Source: Allosphingosinicella vermicomposti (GTDB lineage: Bacteria; Pseudomonadota; Alphaproteobacteria; Sphingomonadales; Sphingomonadaceae). Taken from it: a DNA stretch of 64,000 nt. The position numbers were made by a program, and so were the translations under genes. Below the pieces are notes generated by a model. The model saw only the letters and a list, made by a program, of their open reading frames with translations. It was not told the origin of the DNA and ran no database searches. The DNA lies in assembly GCF_003012815.1 (NCBI RefSeq), contig NZ_PXYJ01000002.1, forward strand, positions 248,001-312,000, written 5' to 3'. How positions within the stretch are numbered: position 1 is the stretch's first letter; each line of letters begins with the position of its first letter. Of the stretch, positions 39,524-47,295 are shown one piece after another.

Positions 39524-39606
39524 GTCACCCTGAACTTGTTTCAGGGTCCATGCTTCCACTTATCCGGCTGCCGGAGAGATAGATGCTGAACCAAGTTCAG
39601 CATGAC
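39524..39606. repeat. CCCTGAACTTGTTTCAGGG / ATGCTGAACCAAGTTCAGCAT repeat pair at the portal gene end
   Basis: Two hairpins (39526-39546 and 39582-39603) of a family with GTCA/TGAC ends; the second encodes the last residues of the portal protein. A similar pair lies at 60890-60969. Confidence 0.8.
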
Positions 39607-40813
39607 GAATGGGCGAAAACCCCAGCATCTCCCTCTTCTCGTCCGCCGTCAGGAACTCCGCAGCACTCACCTGCGCCCAAAGCCGCTCGCGATCCTCCGC
39701 CAGCGCCGTGACGAGATCGAGGTCGACCTCCAGCTTCACGCCCGGCCACCAGCTCGAAAGCCCCGCCGAAATCCCACCCAGAATCTTGTCCAGCATCGGC
39801 AGCAAGGTGAGCCGCCAAAGCGCCCGGTTCGCCTCCCGGTAATTGGCGTAAGTCGCATCCCCCGGCAGCCCGAGCAGCATCGGCGGCACGCCGAATGCCA
39901 GCGCAATCTCCCGCGCCGCTGTCGCCTTCAGCCCGACAAAATCCATGTCCGCCGGCGTCAAACTCATCGCCTGCCACTTCAATCCGCCCTCCAGCAGCAT
40001 CGGCCGCCCGGCATTGGCCGCGCCCTGAAACGCCGCCTCCATTTCCGCCTTCAACCGCCCATATTGGTCGCGGGACAGGGCCGCACCGTCCCCCGGTTCG
40101 TAAACCAAGGCCCCCGAAGGCCGCGCCGCATTGTCGAGCAAAGCCTTGTTCCACCGCGTCGCCGCATTGTGGATCGCCACCGCCCCCGCCGCCGCGCCCA
40201 AGCACCCCAGGCCATAATGATCGTCCAGCGGATGCACCGCCTTCAAATGCAGAATGGAGGGCCGCCCCAGCCCGTCCCGCGCCGCAAACCGTGTCCGCGC
40301 CGCCCCCGCCTTGTAAAGATAAGCGGAAGGCCACCCGCCCCCATCCGTCTCCACGCTCACCCGCTCAGGGCGGAGCGCAAACAGCTCCACCGGTTCCCCA
40401 CCCGCATCCTGGATCACCTGAACAAAGGCATTGCCATGCAACAGCAAATGCGCCGCCACCGTCTCCAGCAAAGCGCCATTCTTGACGAGAGAAACCGCCA
40501 GCGCCCCGCTATCCGTTCGTCCTGAGGAATCACCCCGCCCAACATGCTCCGCCCCATCCGTTCGTGCTGAGGAGCCATTGAGCCTGTCGAAATGGCGTCT
40601 CGAAGCACTCCCCTCGATCCCGAAAACCGGAGCCCCGCCAACCCCCTCGGCCACCAGCCGCAAGGCCCGCTGAGCCACCGGATTGGCCAGCACAGCCTCC
40701 CGCACCTGCCCCTCATAAGACCGGGGCCACGCGGCCCCAATCTCCCCAAAAGACGCACCCAACAAAAAAGGCCGCCCGGCATCCCGAGCGGCCTTACGAC
40801 CAAACAATTTCAT
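39560..40813 (-). CDS. GTA portal protein (g3) with repeat-derived insert and tail
   Basis: 417 residues. HK97-type portal: WPRSYEGQVREAVLANPVAQRALRLVAEGVGGAPVF, LVKNGALLETVAAHLLLHGNAFVQVIQDAGGEPVELFALRPERVSVE, HPLDDHYGLGCLGAAAGAVAIHNAATRWNKALLDNAARPSGALVY, AFGVPPMLLGLPGDATYANYREANRALWR. Residues about 69-103 (SASRRHFDRLNGSSARTDGA..RTDSG) are translated from repeat units at 40513-40610, and the last ~15 (RHAELGSASISPAAG) from another repeat. The dodecameric portal is the DNA entry ring. An inserted gene pair separates it from terL. Confidence 0.92.
   Translation of the reverse strand: MKLFGRKAARDAGRPFLLGASFGEIGAAWPRSYEGQVREAVLANPVAQRALRLVAEGVGGAPVFGIEGSASRRHFDRLNGSSARTDGAEHVGRGDSSGRTDSGALAVSLVKNGALLETVAAHLLLHGNAFVQVIQDAGGEPVELFALRPERVSVETDGGGWPSAYLYKAGAARTRFAARDGLGRPSILHLKAVHPLDDHYGLGCLGAAAGAVAIHNAATRWNKALLDNAARPSGALVYEPGDGAALSRDQYGRLKAEMEAAFQGAANAGRPMLLEGGLKWQAMSLTPADMDFVGLKATAAREIALAFGVPPMLLGLPGDATYANYREANRALWRLTLLPMLDKILGGISAGLSSWWPGVKLEVDLDLVTALAEDRERLWAQVSAAEFLTADEKREMLGFSPIRHAELGSASISPAAG
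40513..40610. repeat. repeat cluster inserted in frame in the portal gene
   Basis: Two CCGTTCGTnCTGAGGA units (40514-40528 and 40558-40573) followed by CATTGAGCCTGTCGAAATGG and TCTCGAAGCAC. The TGAGCCTGTCGAA part is shared with 6491 and 38664. Confidence 0.8.
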
Positions 40814-40828
40814 GAAAATCTCCTATAC

Positions 40829-40864
40829 CCCCTCTCCCGCCGGGAGAGGGTTGGGGTGAGGGTG
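40829..40864. repeat. CT-rich hairpin repeat upstream of the portal gene
   Basis: CCCCTCTCCCGCCGGGAGAGGG then TTGGGGTGAGGGTGA; same family as 34829. Confidence 0.82.
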
Positions 40865-40897
40865 ATCCTCGTCAATCAAGGCGCGGACCAATATGCG

Positions 40898-41290
40898 TCA
40901 AACCCCCACGTTCTGACGCTCGCTGCGCATCTCCTTCCGAAGCTTCAGTCCATAGCCGAACGTCACGATCATGCCCGCCGCTACCGCCACGGTTCCAGCT
41001 GCAACCGCCACCGGGATCGGGGCGAAGGCCCACAGTCCGGCATAGACGATGCCGCTCAGCACCAGGGACCAGCCCGCAACCCTTGTAAGCCGCTGCGCAC
41101 AGGCGTTTCCCGTCACCGCTTTAGGCGTGCGATTACCATAATAAATGATCAAGAGGCCGTTCACGCCAATGACGATCCGCAAAACCGTATCCTGGTCGAT
41201 ATAGCCCTGGTTCCGGGCGAAGGTGGCGGCCAGTGCCAGCAGCACGATCCCGCCACCCCACGCCATTCCGGTGATGAGTTCTTTCTTCAT
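40898..41290 (-). CDS. membrane protein paired with an SdpR-type repressor
   Basis: 130 residues, four predicted helices (GMAWGGGIVLLALAATF, VLRIVIGVNGLLIIYYG, RVAGWSLVLSGIVYAGLWAF, VAAGTVAVAAGMIVTFGYGL). GNRTPKAVTGNACAQRLTRVAG loosely recalls the SdpI-family motif (G-R-T-P ... R-x-x-G) in immunity/sensor proteins. The ATG overlaps the repressor's stop by 4 bases. Not a GTA gene; inserted between terL and portal. Confidence 0.7.
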   Translation of the reverse strand: MKKELITGMAWGGGIVLLALAATFARNQGYIDQDTVLRIVIGVNGLLIIYYGNRTPKAVTGNACAQRLTRVAGWSLVLSGIVYAGLWAFAPIPVAVAAGTVAVAAGMIVTFGYGLKLRKEMRSERQNVGV

Positions 41291-41583
41291 TGCGATGTCT
41301 CCATTGGGGCTGGGGCCGCGTCGGTGCCGAGGCCGAACGTATGGGCAAAGCCGAGCAGCGCCTCTTCAAGCACCGACAGCTTCAGATGGTAGATGACCGA
41401 CTTCCCGGCCTTTTCCGCATGAACAAGGTCCGCTTCCTTCAAGACCGCGAAGTGCGCCGACATGGTGGGCTTGGAAACCTCGAAATGCTCGCAAATCGCG
41501 CCCGCGCTCATCGCGCCCTGCCGCAAAAGCTGCAAAACGCGGCGCCGCGTCGGATCCGAAAGGGCTTTGAATACCTGGCTCAT
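41287..41583 (-). CDS. ArsR-family (SdpR-like) autorepressor
   Basis: 98 residues: MSQVFKALSDPTRRRVLQLLRQGAMSAGAICEHFEVSKPTMSAHFAVLKEADLVHAEKAGKSVIYHLKLSVLEEALLGF, a winged helix of the SdpR type without the metal-binding CVC motif of true ArsR. Likely represses its own two-gene operon. Upstream is a TTAGCTAA dyad. Confidence 0.88.
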   Translation of the reverse strand: MSQVFKALSDPTRRRVLQLLRQGAMSAGAICEHFEVSKPTMSAHFAVLKEADLVHAEKAGKSVIYHLKLSVLEEALLGFAHTFGLGTDAAPAPMETSQ

Positions 41584-41593
41584 AATTCGACGT

Positions 41594-41601
41594 TTAGCTA
41601 A
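41594..41601. promoter_or_regulatory. candidate operator of the sdpR-type pair
   Basis: TTAGCTAA perfect 8-base palindrome (AATTAGCTAAA in context), 11 bases upstream of the repressor start, in an AT-rich gap of 40 bases. Confidence 0.45.
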
Positions 41602-41625
41602 TTGTCTTATTATTGTCCAGCAGAT

Positions 41626-42963
41626 TTAGACCCACCGCACCCTCGGCTCCACCACACCCTTCCCCAACATCAACTCCGTCATCGCCCAAACCATCGCGTC
41701 CGCCCGGTCCGGCGACCGGCCCGGCCCTTCATAGCCGCCGCCCGCCGTCAGTCCCGCCAGCTCATCCTCCAATTCCGGAAAAGCCCCCGCGAACCACGCG
41801 CGTTTCTTCTCGAATAACGCCGCCACCGGCTCCGCGCGCGCGACCTTGCCCCGGCTCGCGTGGACGAGGGTGATCGGCAGCCCCGCTTTCACCGCGCGCA
41901 GCACGCTTTCGACCATCTGGCCACCATTATTGGCCTCCGCGATCACCCGGTCGGCGCCGTGCAGTTCGGCAGCTTCGGCCACCGCGCGCGCCCAGCCGTC
42001 GGGGCTCAGACCCCGCACACTATGGTCGCCCAGCACATAACCTTGTCCGTCCTTTGCGAGCCCCACCGCGACGATCCCGCACGCATCGCCCCCCGCGCTG
42101 GCAGGCGGATCGACCCCGATCACCACTCGCACGAAATTGCCTTCGTCCACCGCGAAGGCACCCGGCGCCCGGCACCGCTCGATCAGCGCGCGCGGCCAAA
42201 GGCTGCCTTCCGCATCCTCGATCAACTCGCCGTCCAATTCCTGCCGCCCCAGACGCGTGCCGCCATAAGTCTCCGTCATCGCCGCGATAAAGGCGCCCGG
42301 CAGATTGGCGTTATCCACCGTCCGCCCCCGCGTCGTCTTCACCCCCGGCGCGCCATCCAGCTTGCGGATCAGGCCGATCGGCCGCGGCGTCGTGGTGATG
42401 AGCGCGCGCGGCATTTCGCCCAGCCGCAGCGTCATCTGCAAATTGTCCCACGTCGCGTCCGGATAGGCCCATTTGGCGAGCTCGTCGCACCAGGCGAAAT
42501 GATGCTCCGGCCCGCGCAATTTCTCCGGATTTTCGCCCGAATAGACAGAGGCGATGCTCCCGCCCTGCCAGCGCAATTGCCCAATGCTCGGCTCCCAACT
42601 CGGCGGACGGTTCTTCGGCGCCACGGCCAGCAGCCCGCTCTCCCCCTCGATCATCACCTGCCGCACATCGGCAATCGTCGCGCCGACCAGAGCGATGCGC
42701 ACCGGCGCCCCCAATCGCGTGGCGAGCGACGTCACCCACTCCGCCCCCGCCCGCGTCTTGCCGAAACCGCGCCCGGCGAGCATCATCCACACTCGCCAAT
42801 CCCCCTCCGGCGGCTCCTGCCCCGGATGGGCCCAGCTCAGAAAGTCTCGGTCGTAAAGAGGGACTTCTTGGGGCGGCACCCGCCCAATCACGGCCTCGCG
42901 CTCATGCGGCTCCCGGTGGGCAAGCACCCGCGTCAGCTCCGCCAGCGTCTGCGGCGCGCTCAT
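41626..42963 (-). CDS. GTA terminase large subunit (g2)
   Basis: 445 residues. Walker A at MLAGRGFGKTRAGAEWV (about 47-63), Walker B near HFAWCDELAKW (about 143), RALITTTPRPIGLIRKL motif III, then a nuclease domain with FVRVVIGVDPPASAGGDACGIVAVG, DRVIAEANNGGQMVESVLR and DRADAMVWAMTEL. It packages DNA by the headful mode typical of GTAs. The start overlaps the terS stop by 4 bases. Confidence 0.94.
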   Translation of the reverse strand: MSAPQTLAELTRVLAHREPHEREAVIGRVPPQEVPLYDRDFLSWAHPGQEPPEGDWRVWMMLAGRGFGKTRAGAEWVTSLATRLGAPVRIALVGATIADVRQVMIEGESGLLAVAPKNRPPSWEPSIGQLRWQGGSIASVYSGENPEKLRGPEHHFAWCDELAKWAYPDATWDNLQMTLRLGEMPRALITTTPRPIGLIRKLDGAPGVKTTRGRTVDNANLPGAFIAAMTETYGGTRLGRQELDGELIEDAEGSLWPRALIERCRAPGAFAVDEGNFVRVVIGVDPPASAGGDACGIVAVGLAKDGQGYVLGDHSVRGLSPDGWARAVAEAAELHGADRVIAEANNGGQMVESVLRAVKAGLPITLVHASRGKVARAEPVAALFEKKRAWFAGAFPELEDELAGLTAGGGYEGPGRSPDRADAMVWAMTELMLGKGVVEPRVRWV

Positions 42964-43601
42964 GCCTTCTTCGCCTCGCGCCGCGCAACGATCTCCAGTT
43001 TCTTCAGGATGCGCTTGCGCACCGCCTCGACATCCTCTTCCGGCATGTCGCTGCTCGGCGGCCTGCGATCCTTGTGCGCTTTCAAAAGCTGCAGCGCCGT
43101 CGCGTCGGAATATTCGCGAAAGCGGTCGACGACCCCGCCCGCGCGCGTCACCTTCTTCATCGTGCCGTTCATCGCCCGCTCGAGCATCATCAGCTCGAGC
43201 TTCGCATAGCCCTCATCCAGCGCCGCCGCCCATTGTGCGCGAAACTCCGCCGATCGCGCCCGCAACTGGTAGACGCCACTTTCATGCATCCCCGCCGCCC
43301 GCGCCGACCGCTTGACGTTGCAGGTCGCGGCAAGCTCGGCGAGGAAGGCCTTCCGCTTCGCCGCCGTCCAGCTTCCCGCTTTCTCCACCTGAACCCGCGG
43401 CCGCGCCCCGCCGTGCAACACGGCTTTACCCGGAGTCCCGCGCGCCGTTTTTCGCGCCTTGCCCACCTTGGCCGAAGCGGCGCTTGCCTCGCCGCCTTGC
43501 GTGACCGGGGCCGCCATGCTGTTTCCGGCTTCGCGGCACGTCGTCGCCTCAGGTCCAGCCAAAGCATCGGGCGCACCAACGCCCTTCACCGTCTTCGCCA
43601 T
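42960..43601 (-). CDS. GTA small terminase (g1)
   Basis: 213 residues. A low-complexity Ala/Lys-rich N-terminus (residues 1-70), then WTAAKRKAFLAELAATCNVKRSARAAGMHESGVYQLRARSAEFRAQWAAALDEGYAKLELMMLERAMNG, a helix-turn-helix followed by helices as in rcc01682-type TerS. Start 43601 (MAKTVKGVG) has GGGAGCGG upstream; an earlier ATG at 43676 is in frame without support. First gene of the GTA cluster; the 170-base gap upstream must hold the GTA promoter. Confidence 0.85.
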   Translation of the reverse strand: MAKTVKGVGAPDALAGPEATTCREAGNSMAAPVTQGGEASAASAKVGKARKTARGTPGKAVLHGGARPRVQVEKAGSWTAAKRKAFLAELAATCNVKRSARAAGMHESGVYQLRARSAEFRAQWAAALDEGYAKLELMMLERAMNGTMKKVTRAGGVVDRFREYSDATALQLLKAHKDRRPPSSDMPEEDVEAVRKRILKKLEIVARREAKKA

Positions 43602-43769
43602 CGCCCGCTCCCAAAACAGAAAGGGCCGCGGCGCGCTCGCCCGGCCCTTTTCAAACAACAGCCGGGAAGCACCCATCAGCGCCTTCCGTCCTGCTCAGCT
43701 ACAATTCTTCAGCGTTCACTTCATGTGCCATATGAGCGTGACGATGTCAAGCCATATTTTCCAGATAGG

Positions 43770-44261
43770 TTACTTTTTAACGCAATGGCTGTTGAACACT
43801 GCCGCACGATATTGCCACTCCAGCTGATGCATTTTGCCCTCGGACATGCCCTCGATCCGCCCAATCAACGTGTCGCCATTGCGGCGGTAAATGATCCGCT
43901 GGGGGAAATCGTTGTCCTTATTCTCGAACACGACTTCCTGCCCCTTGGCGCTCAGCAGCCGGAACGATGCCGGCGCCTGTCCGCGCGGCTGGGCGTGAAA
44001 CACCAGGTCGGTTGGCTCGAACCCTTCGGATTCGATCAGCATCTGCTCCCAGGAAAAGGCCTGCTTGCCCGTCGTGACGCTATAGCCGAGCTGGATCCCG
44101 CCAACGCGCTCGCCCCACGTTTCGGCCACTTCGCGATCATCGTCGCAGTTCAGCCAATATCCGGCTATCCAGCTCAAATCCGGCTGCGGTTGCCACTCCT
44201 GCGCGGTCGCTGGTCCCGCGACGAGCGCCGCACTTGCCAAAGCCGTCAAAAATCCCCGCAT
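43770..44261 (-). CDS. secreted DUF6265-like protein
   Basis: 163 residues. Signal peptide MRGFLTALASAALVAGPATA; mature part starts LSWIAGYWLNCDDDREVAETWGERVGGIQLGYSVTTGKQAFSWEQMLIES and has beta-strand alternation (LVFHAQPRGQAPASFRLLSAKGQEVVFENKDNDFPQRIIYRRNGDTLIGRIEG), a lipocalin-like calycin pattern. Role unknown. Start 44261 is set by the signal peptide. It faces the GTA cluster's upstream gap. Confidence 0.72.
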   Translation of the reverse strand: MRGFLTALASAALVAGPATAQEWQPQPDLSWIAGYWLNCDDDREVAETWGERVGGIQLGYSVTTGKQAFSWEQMLIESEGFEPTDLVFHAQPRGQAPASFRLLSAKGQEVVFENKDNDFPQRIIYRRNGDTLIGRIEGMSEGKMHQLEWQYRAAVFNSHCVKK

Positions 44262-44333
44262 TGCATATCCTCCCACCAGTGATCGGATGGGCGTCTATGC
44301 AATGCGGGAGCAAGTCAATTCATTCGCGACCAA

Positions 44334-45440
44334 TCAGGGGCGGCAGACATAATAAATGTTCATGATGTCGTGCGGCAGCCGGTGGGTTTCGACCCGCGAA
44401 AAACCGGCCTCGTTCAACATCCTGAGCGCCAATTGCTCGCCCCAGGCCGCGCCCAGCCCCTCACCGCCCTGCGACAGGGAAACGGTCATGCAGTGCATAC
44501 AGCTGATCGCATAGATAAACGGCGTCAGCGGCTTGCCCACATTCTCGGCCACATCGGTCGCGGCGTCGATGTCCTGCATCAGATACACCCCGCCCGGCCG
44601 CAGCAGCCTGCGGATATTGGCCAGCACCGTCGCTGGCTGCGCCTGGTCATGAACCGCGTCGAAGGTCAGCGCTAGGTCGAACGTTTCACCATCAAGGTTC
44701 GCAACGTCCCGCGCTTCGAACCGCGCATTGGCAAGCCCCTTCTGTTCGGCCTCCCGCCGCCCGACCGCGACCGCATCCTCGCACAGATCATATCCGGTGA
44801 AGCGGCTGTTCGGGTAGCGCGCGGCGAGCACATTGATCGCCCGCCCCGACCCGCAGCCGATGTCGACCACATCGATCCCCGCCTCCAGCCGCTCCTGGAT
44901 ACCTGGGACGAGCGGCAGGATATGCTCCTCCAGCCCGGCGATCACCGTCTGGGCGCTCTCTTCGGCCATCACTTCATGGAAGCGGTCGAACCCGCCATAA
45001 GGCACCCCGCCGCCGGTGCGGAAGCAGTCGACAATCCGGCTCTCGACGCCGCCCAGCACCGCGACGAACTGGAACATGGTCGCCATATTCCCTTTCTCCG
45101 CGTCGCGGCCCAGCAAGGCGGCATGGGCCTCGGGCAGGCTGTAGCGGCGCGTTTCCGGATCGATCGTTACGATGCCGGCCGCAGTCAGCGCCCCCAGCCA
45201 TTCGCGCACATAGCGCTCATGCAGCCGCGCCCGCTCCGCCAGCTCGGCGCTAGTCACGGGCCCCTTCTTCATCGCCTCGAATAGACCAGTGCGGTGGCCG
45301 ATTGACAGCATCAGAGCCGTGCCCGCATCGTCGATCATCGCGACGAGCCGCTGGGCAAAGGCTTCCTCATCCGGCGTCATTGCGGGTGCCGTGCCGGAGG
45401 GAAGCGGGCCGGTTTCAAGCAGGGTCAGGGTGTTGCACAT
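44334..45440 (-). CDS. class I SAM-dependent methyltransferase with N-terminal winged helix
   Basis: 368 residues. Residues about 25-120 form a winged-helix dimerisation domain (IGHRTGLFEAMKKGPVTSAELAERARLHERYVREWLGALTAAGIVTIDPETRRYSL); residues about 185-330 the Rossmann fold (VVDIGCGSGRAINVLAARYPNSRFTGYDLCEDAV, LALTFDAVHDQAQPATVLANIRRLLRPGGVYLMQDID). Similar to Rv2258c-type methyltransferases of unknown substrate. AAGGAG sits 8 bases before the ATG. Its leader region holds a tiny Cys-rich gene and a hairpin, suggesting attenuation. Confidence 0.88.
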   Translation of the reverse strand: MCNTLTLLETGPLPSGTAPAMTPDEEAFAQRLVAMIDDAGTALMLSIGHRTGLFEAMKKGPVTSAELAERARLHERYVREWLGALTAAGIVTIDPETRRYSLPEAHAALLGRDAEKGNMATMFQFVAVLGGVESRIVDCFRTGGGVPYGGFDRFHEVMAEESAQTVIAGLEEHILPLVPGIQERLEAGIDVVDIGCGSGRAINVLAARYPNSRFTGYDLCEDAVAVGRREAEQKGLANARFEARDVANLDGETFDLALTFDAVHDQAQPATVLANIRRLLRPGGVYLMQDIDAATDVAENVGKPLTPFIYAISCMHCMTVSLSQGGEGLGAAWGEQLALRMLNEAGFSRVETHRLPHDIMNIYYVCRP

Positions 45441-45474
45441 GGGGGCTCTCCTTCTTGGATTATCTGCTCGAGAT

Positions 45475-45491
45475 CAGATCAGAATGATCTG
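45475..45491 (-). promoter_or_regulatory. hairpin between the polycysteine peptide and the methyltransferase gene
   Basis: CAGATCA TTC TGATCTG: a perfect 7-bp stem with a 3-base loop, 11 bases after the peptide stop and 34 bases before the methyltransferase start. No T-run follows, so it is not a plain terminator; it could pause RNA polymerase or alter leader folding. Confidence 0.45.
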
Positions 45492-45502
45492 CGGGATCAG
45501 GG

Positions 45503-45550
45503 TCAGTTGCAGCAGCAGCAGCCAGCTCCAAATCGCATGTTGCGTCGCAT
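45503..45550 (-). CDS. 15-residue peptide ending in four cysteines (candidate leader peptide)
   Basis: ATG 45550 to TGA 45503 encodes MRRNMRFGAGCCCCN. AAGGAG stands 7 bases before the ATG, a better ribosome site than many real genes here have. It lies 62 bases upstream of the methyltransferase on the same strand, with a hairpin in between. Four consecutive TGC codons followed at once by Asn and stop is the form of cysteine-sensing attenuator peptides described in actinobacteria; a metal-binding or modified peptide is the alternative. Confidence 0.55.
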   Translation of the reverse strand: MRRNMRFGAGCCCCN

Positions 45551-45680
45551 CGCTAATCTCCTTGTGGGGTATTGATACGCTGTCGAGATAAGCCGCTTTC
45601 TACCGGCGCTGCGTTGTGCGAAGCGTTTGACAGCGCGTTGAAATCGATGCGCGAGGGTGGAAACTGACGTTGGAAGGACG

Positions 45681-46023
45681 ATGGAGCCGGTCTTGGCCGC
45701 ACCGGATGCCCGCGCCGCGATGCCTTGCATCTCCCTGATCGGCGAATTGCGCCTTGCCCACCGCGAGGGCGCGCTCCCCTTCCCCCTGGGGCAAGACCGC
45801 GCCCTCTTCTTTTACTTGCTGCTCGCCAGAAGGCGGTGCGGCGCGAGCGGCTATGCGAAATCTTCTTCGACATACCGGACGACCGGGCGCCTCCCTGGTG
45901 ACGCTGGATATCGCCAGTGATATTCTGCTCAGCCGTGAATCCGCTGCCGCCCGCGTCGTGGACTCGATCCGCGCCTTCCTGCACATCGCTGCGCCCAGCC
46001 CGGTCGCGCAGCACATCATCTAA
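45681..46023 (+). pseudogene. frameshifted remnant of a BTAD/SARP-type regulator
   Basis: From ATG 45681 (GGAAGG upstream) frame 1 reads CISLIGELRL..GALPFPLGQDRALFFYLLLA, the start of an OmpR-like winged helix of the bacterial transcriptional activator type. Near 45830 the likeness jumps to another frame (QKAVRRERLCEIFFDIPDD), then near 45890 to a third (ASLVTLDIASDILLSRESAAARV) ending at 46023. At least two frameshifts and loss of the large C-terminal part show a decayed gene. Confidence 0.7.
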
Positions 46024-46031
46024 GACGCGGG

Positions 46032-46790
46032 TTAAAGCGCCTTGTAGATGCCGTAGATGCTCGTCCCGATCAGCACGACGCTGACCATCAGCAGCAGCGT
46101 CTTGGGCGCCACCAGCTTCGCGACATAGGCACCAAGCGGCGCGGCCAGAATGCCGCCGATCAGCAACCCCACAGTCGCCGCTCCGATCGACCCGAGCCCG
46201 AGCGATGCAATGAAGGTCGCCGAAATCGTCGTAGTCAGGAAAAATTCGGCGGTGTTGACCGTCCCCACCACCTTGCGGGGCGATGCACCCTGGACCAGCA
46301 GGTTGGACGTTACGATCGGCCCCCAGCCGCCGCCGCCCGCTGCGTCAAGAAAGCCGCCGACCAAACCGAGCGGCTCGACGATCTTCGGCTTCTTCTCCTT
46401 ATGCTCATGCCGGATCGCGCGCCAGAAGAGCATGGCGGCGATGATGGCCAGATAGCCGAGCACGAATGGCCGCGCGGTCTCAGCGGGAATCTGGGTCAGC
46501 ACATAGGCGCCAAGCACTCCCCCGATAACGCCGGGGACGACGATCCGCCCGAACAATTTCCAGTCGACGTTCCGGTGCAGGATATGGCTGATCCCCGATA
46601 CGCCGGTGGTAAAACATTCCACCACGTGCACCCGGGCCGAGGCAACGGCTGGCGGAACGCCGATGCTGACAAGGAGCGTGCTCGAGATAAGCCCGAAGGC
46701 CATGCCGAGCGCCCCGTCCACCATCTGGGCGGCAAAGCCGATCGCGATGAAGGGCAGCAGGTCGGCGAACGAAAAGGCGCTGAAATCCAT
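46032..46790 (-). CDS. TSUP (TauE/SafE) family membrane transporter, first
   Basis: 252 residues, about eight helices. LPFIAIGFAAQMVDGALGMAFGLISSTLL..GGFLDAAGGGGWGPIVTSNLLVQG shows the two TSUP repeats with GGGGWGP. The family exports sulfite, sulfoacetate or similar anions; this subgroup has no assigned substrate. Single gene facing the pseudogene. Confidence 0.9.
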   Translation of the reverse strand: MDFSAFSFADLLPFIAIGFAAQMVDGALGMAFGLISSTLLVSIGVPPAVASARVHVVECFTTGVSGISHILHRNVDWKLFGRIVVPGVIGGVLGAYVLTQIPAETARPFVLGYLAIIAAMLFWRAIRHEHKEKKPKIVEPLGLVGGFLDAAGGGGWGPIVTSNLLVQGASPRKVVGTVNTAEFFLTTTISATFIASLGLGSIGAATVGLLIGGILAAPLGAYVAKLVAPKTLLLMVSVVLIGTSIYGIYKAL

Positions 46791-46804
46791 ACTCTGAGAT
46801 CCGC

Positions 46805-47254
46805 TCAGTCTGCGCGAGCCATATCCCGATCACTCATCGCGATCAGGAAGGCGACGGGGAAACCAAGCGCCAAAATCGAAAGCGCTGCCGCCATGACCGG
46901 TTCAGCACCGGCAGCCCAAGGCGAGGCCGCACCGCTCAAGGAAAGCAGCAACAATGGTCCAAAGGGCGGCACATCCCGCTCGACGAGTGCAGCCGCGTTC
47001 CGGCGATCGTCGAGTACGGCATGGAGGGCCCGGATCGTCTTGCTGGCAGTCGTCGGGAAAAGCGCGGGGATGAAGGCGTGGATCAGACAGGCAATGCCGC
47101 CCGCGACCATCAAGCGGCCAACGGTTGCGGCGAAACGGAGATGATCGAAATAGCTTTCGCCAACCTCAACCAGATGGCGGCGGCTCGTACCCAAAATGCC
47201 TTTTCGCCTTCCGCCTCGATTCACACCCGCCTCCCGTCGATAGTCCCGTTGCAA
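46805..47254 (-). CDS. DUF6356-like membrane protein
   Basis: 149 residues. RRHLVEVGESYFDHLRFAATVGRLMVAGGIACLIHAFIPALFPTTASKTIRALHAVL is the DUF6356 pattern (His-rich helix plus one membrane segment); the remaining ~60 residues add a second hydrophobic pair (LLLLSLSGAASPWAAG..LSILALGFPVAFLIAMSDRD). The start is uncertain: residues 1-20 look unrelated to the family, and a TTG at residue 22 is possible. Function unknown. Confidence 0.6.
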   Translation of the reverse strand: MQRDYRREAGVNRGGRRKGILGTSRRHLVEVGESYFDHLRFAATVGRLMVAGGIACLIHAFIPALFPTTASKTIRALHAVLDDRRNAAALVERDVPPFGPLLLLSLSGAASPWAAGAEPVMAAALSILALGFPVAFLIAMSDRDMARAD

Positions 47255-47295
47255 CCCCGCAACGGCCTTTCAGGTTCCTTGGGAGCCTTCGAAGC

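Noticed and set aside
27580..43601. Reading the phage-like block as an integrated prophage
   Set aside because: No integrase, excisionase, repressor, replication, holin or lysin genes; gene order and the short tape measure match RcGTA; no att-like repeats seen at the borders.
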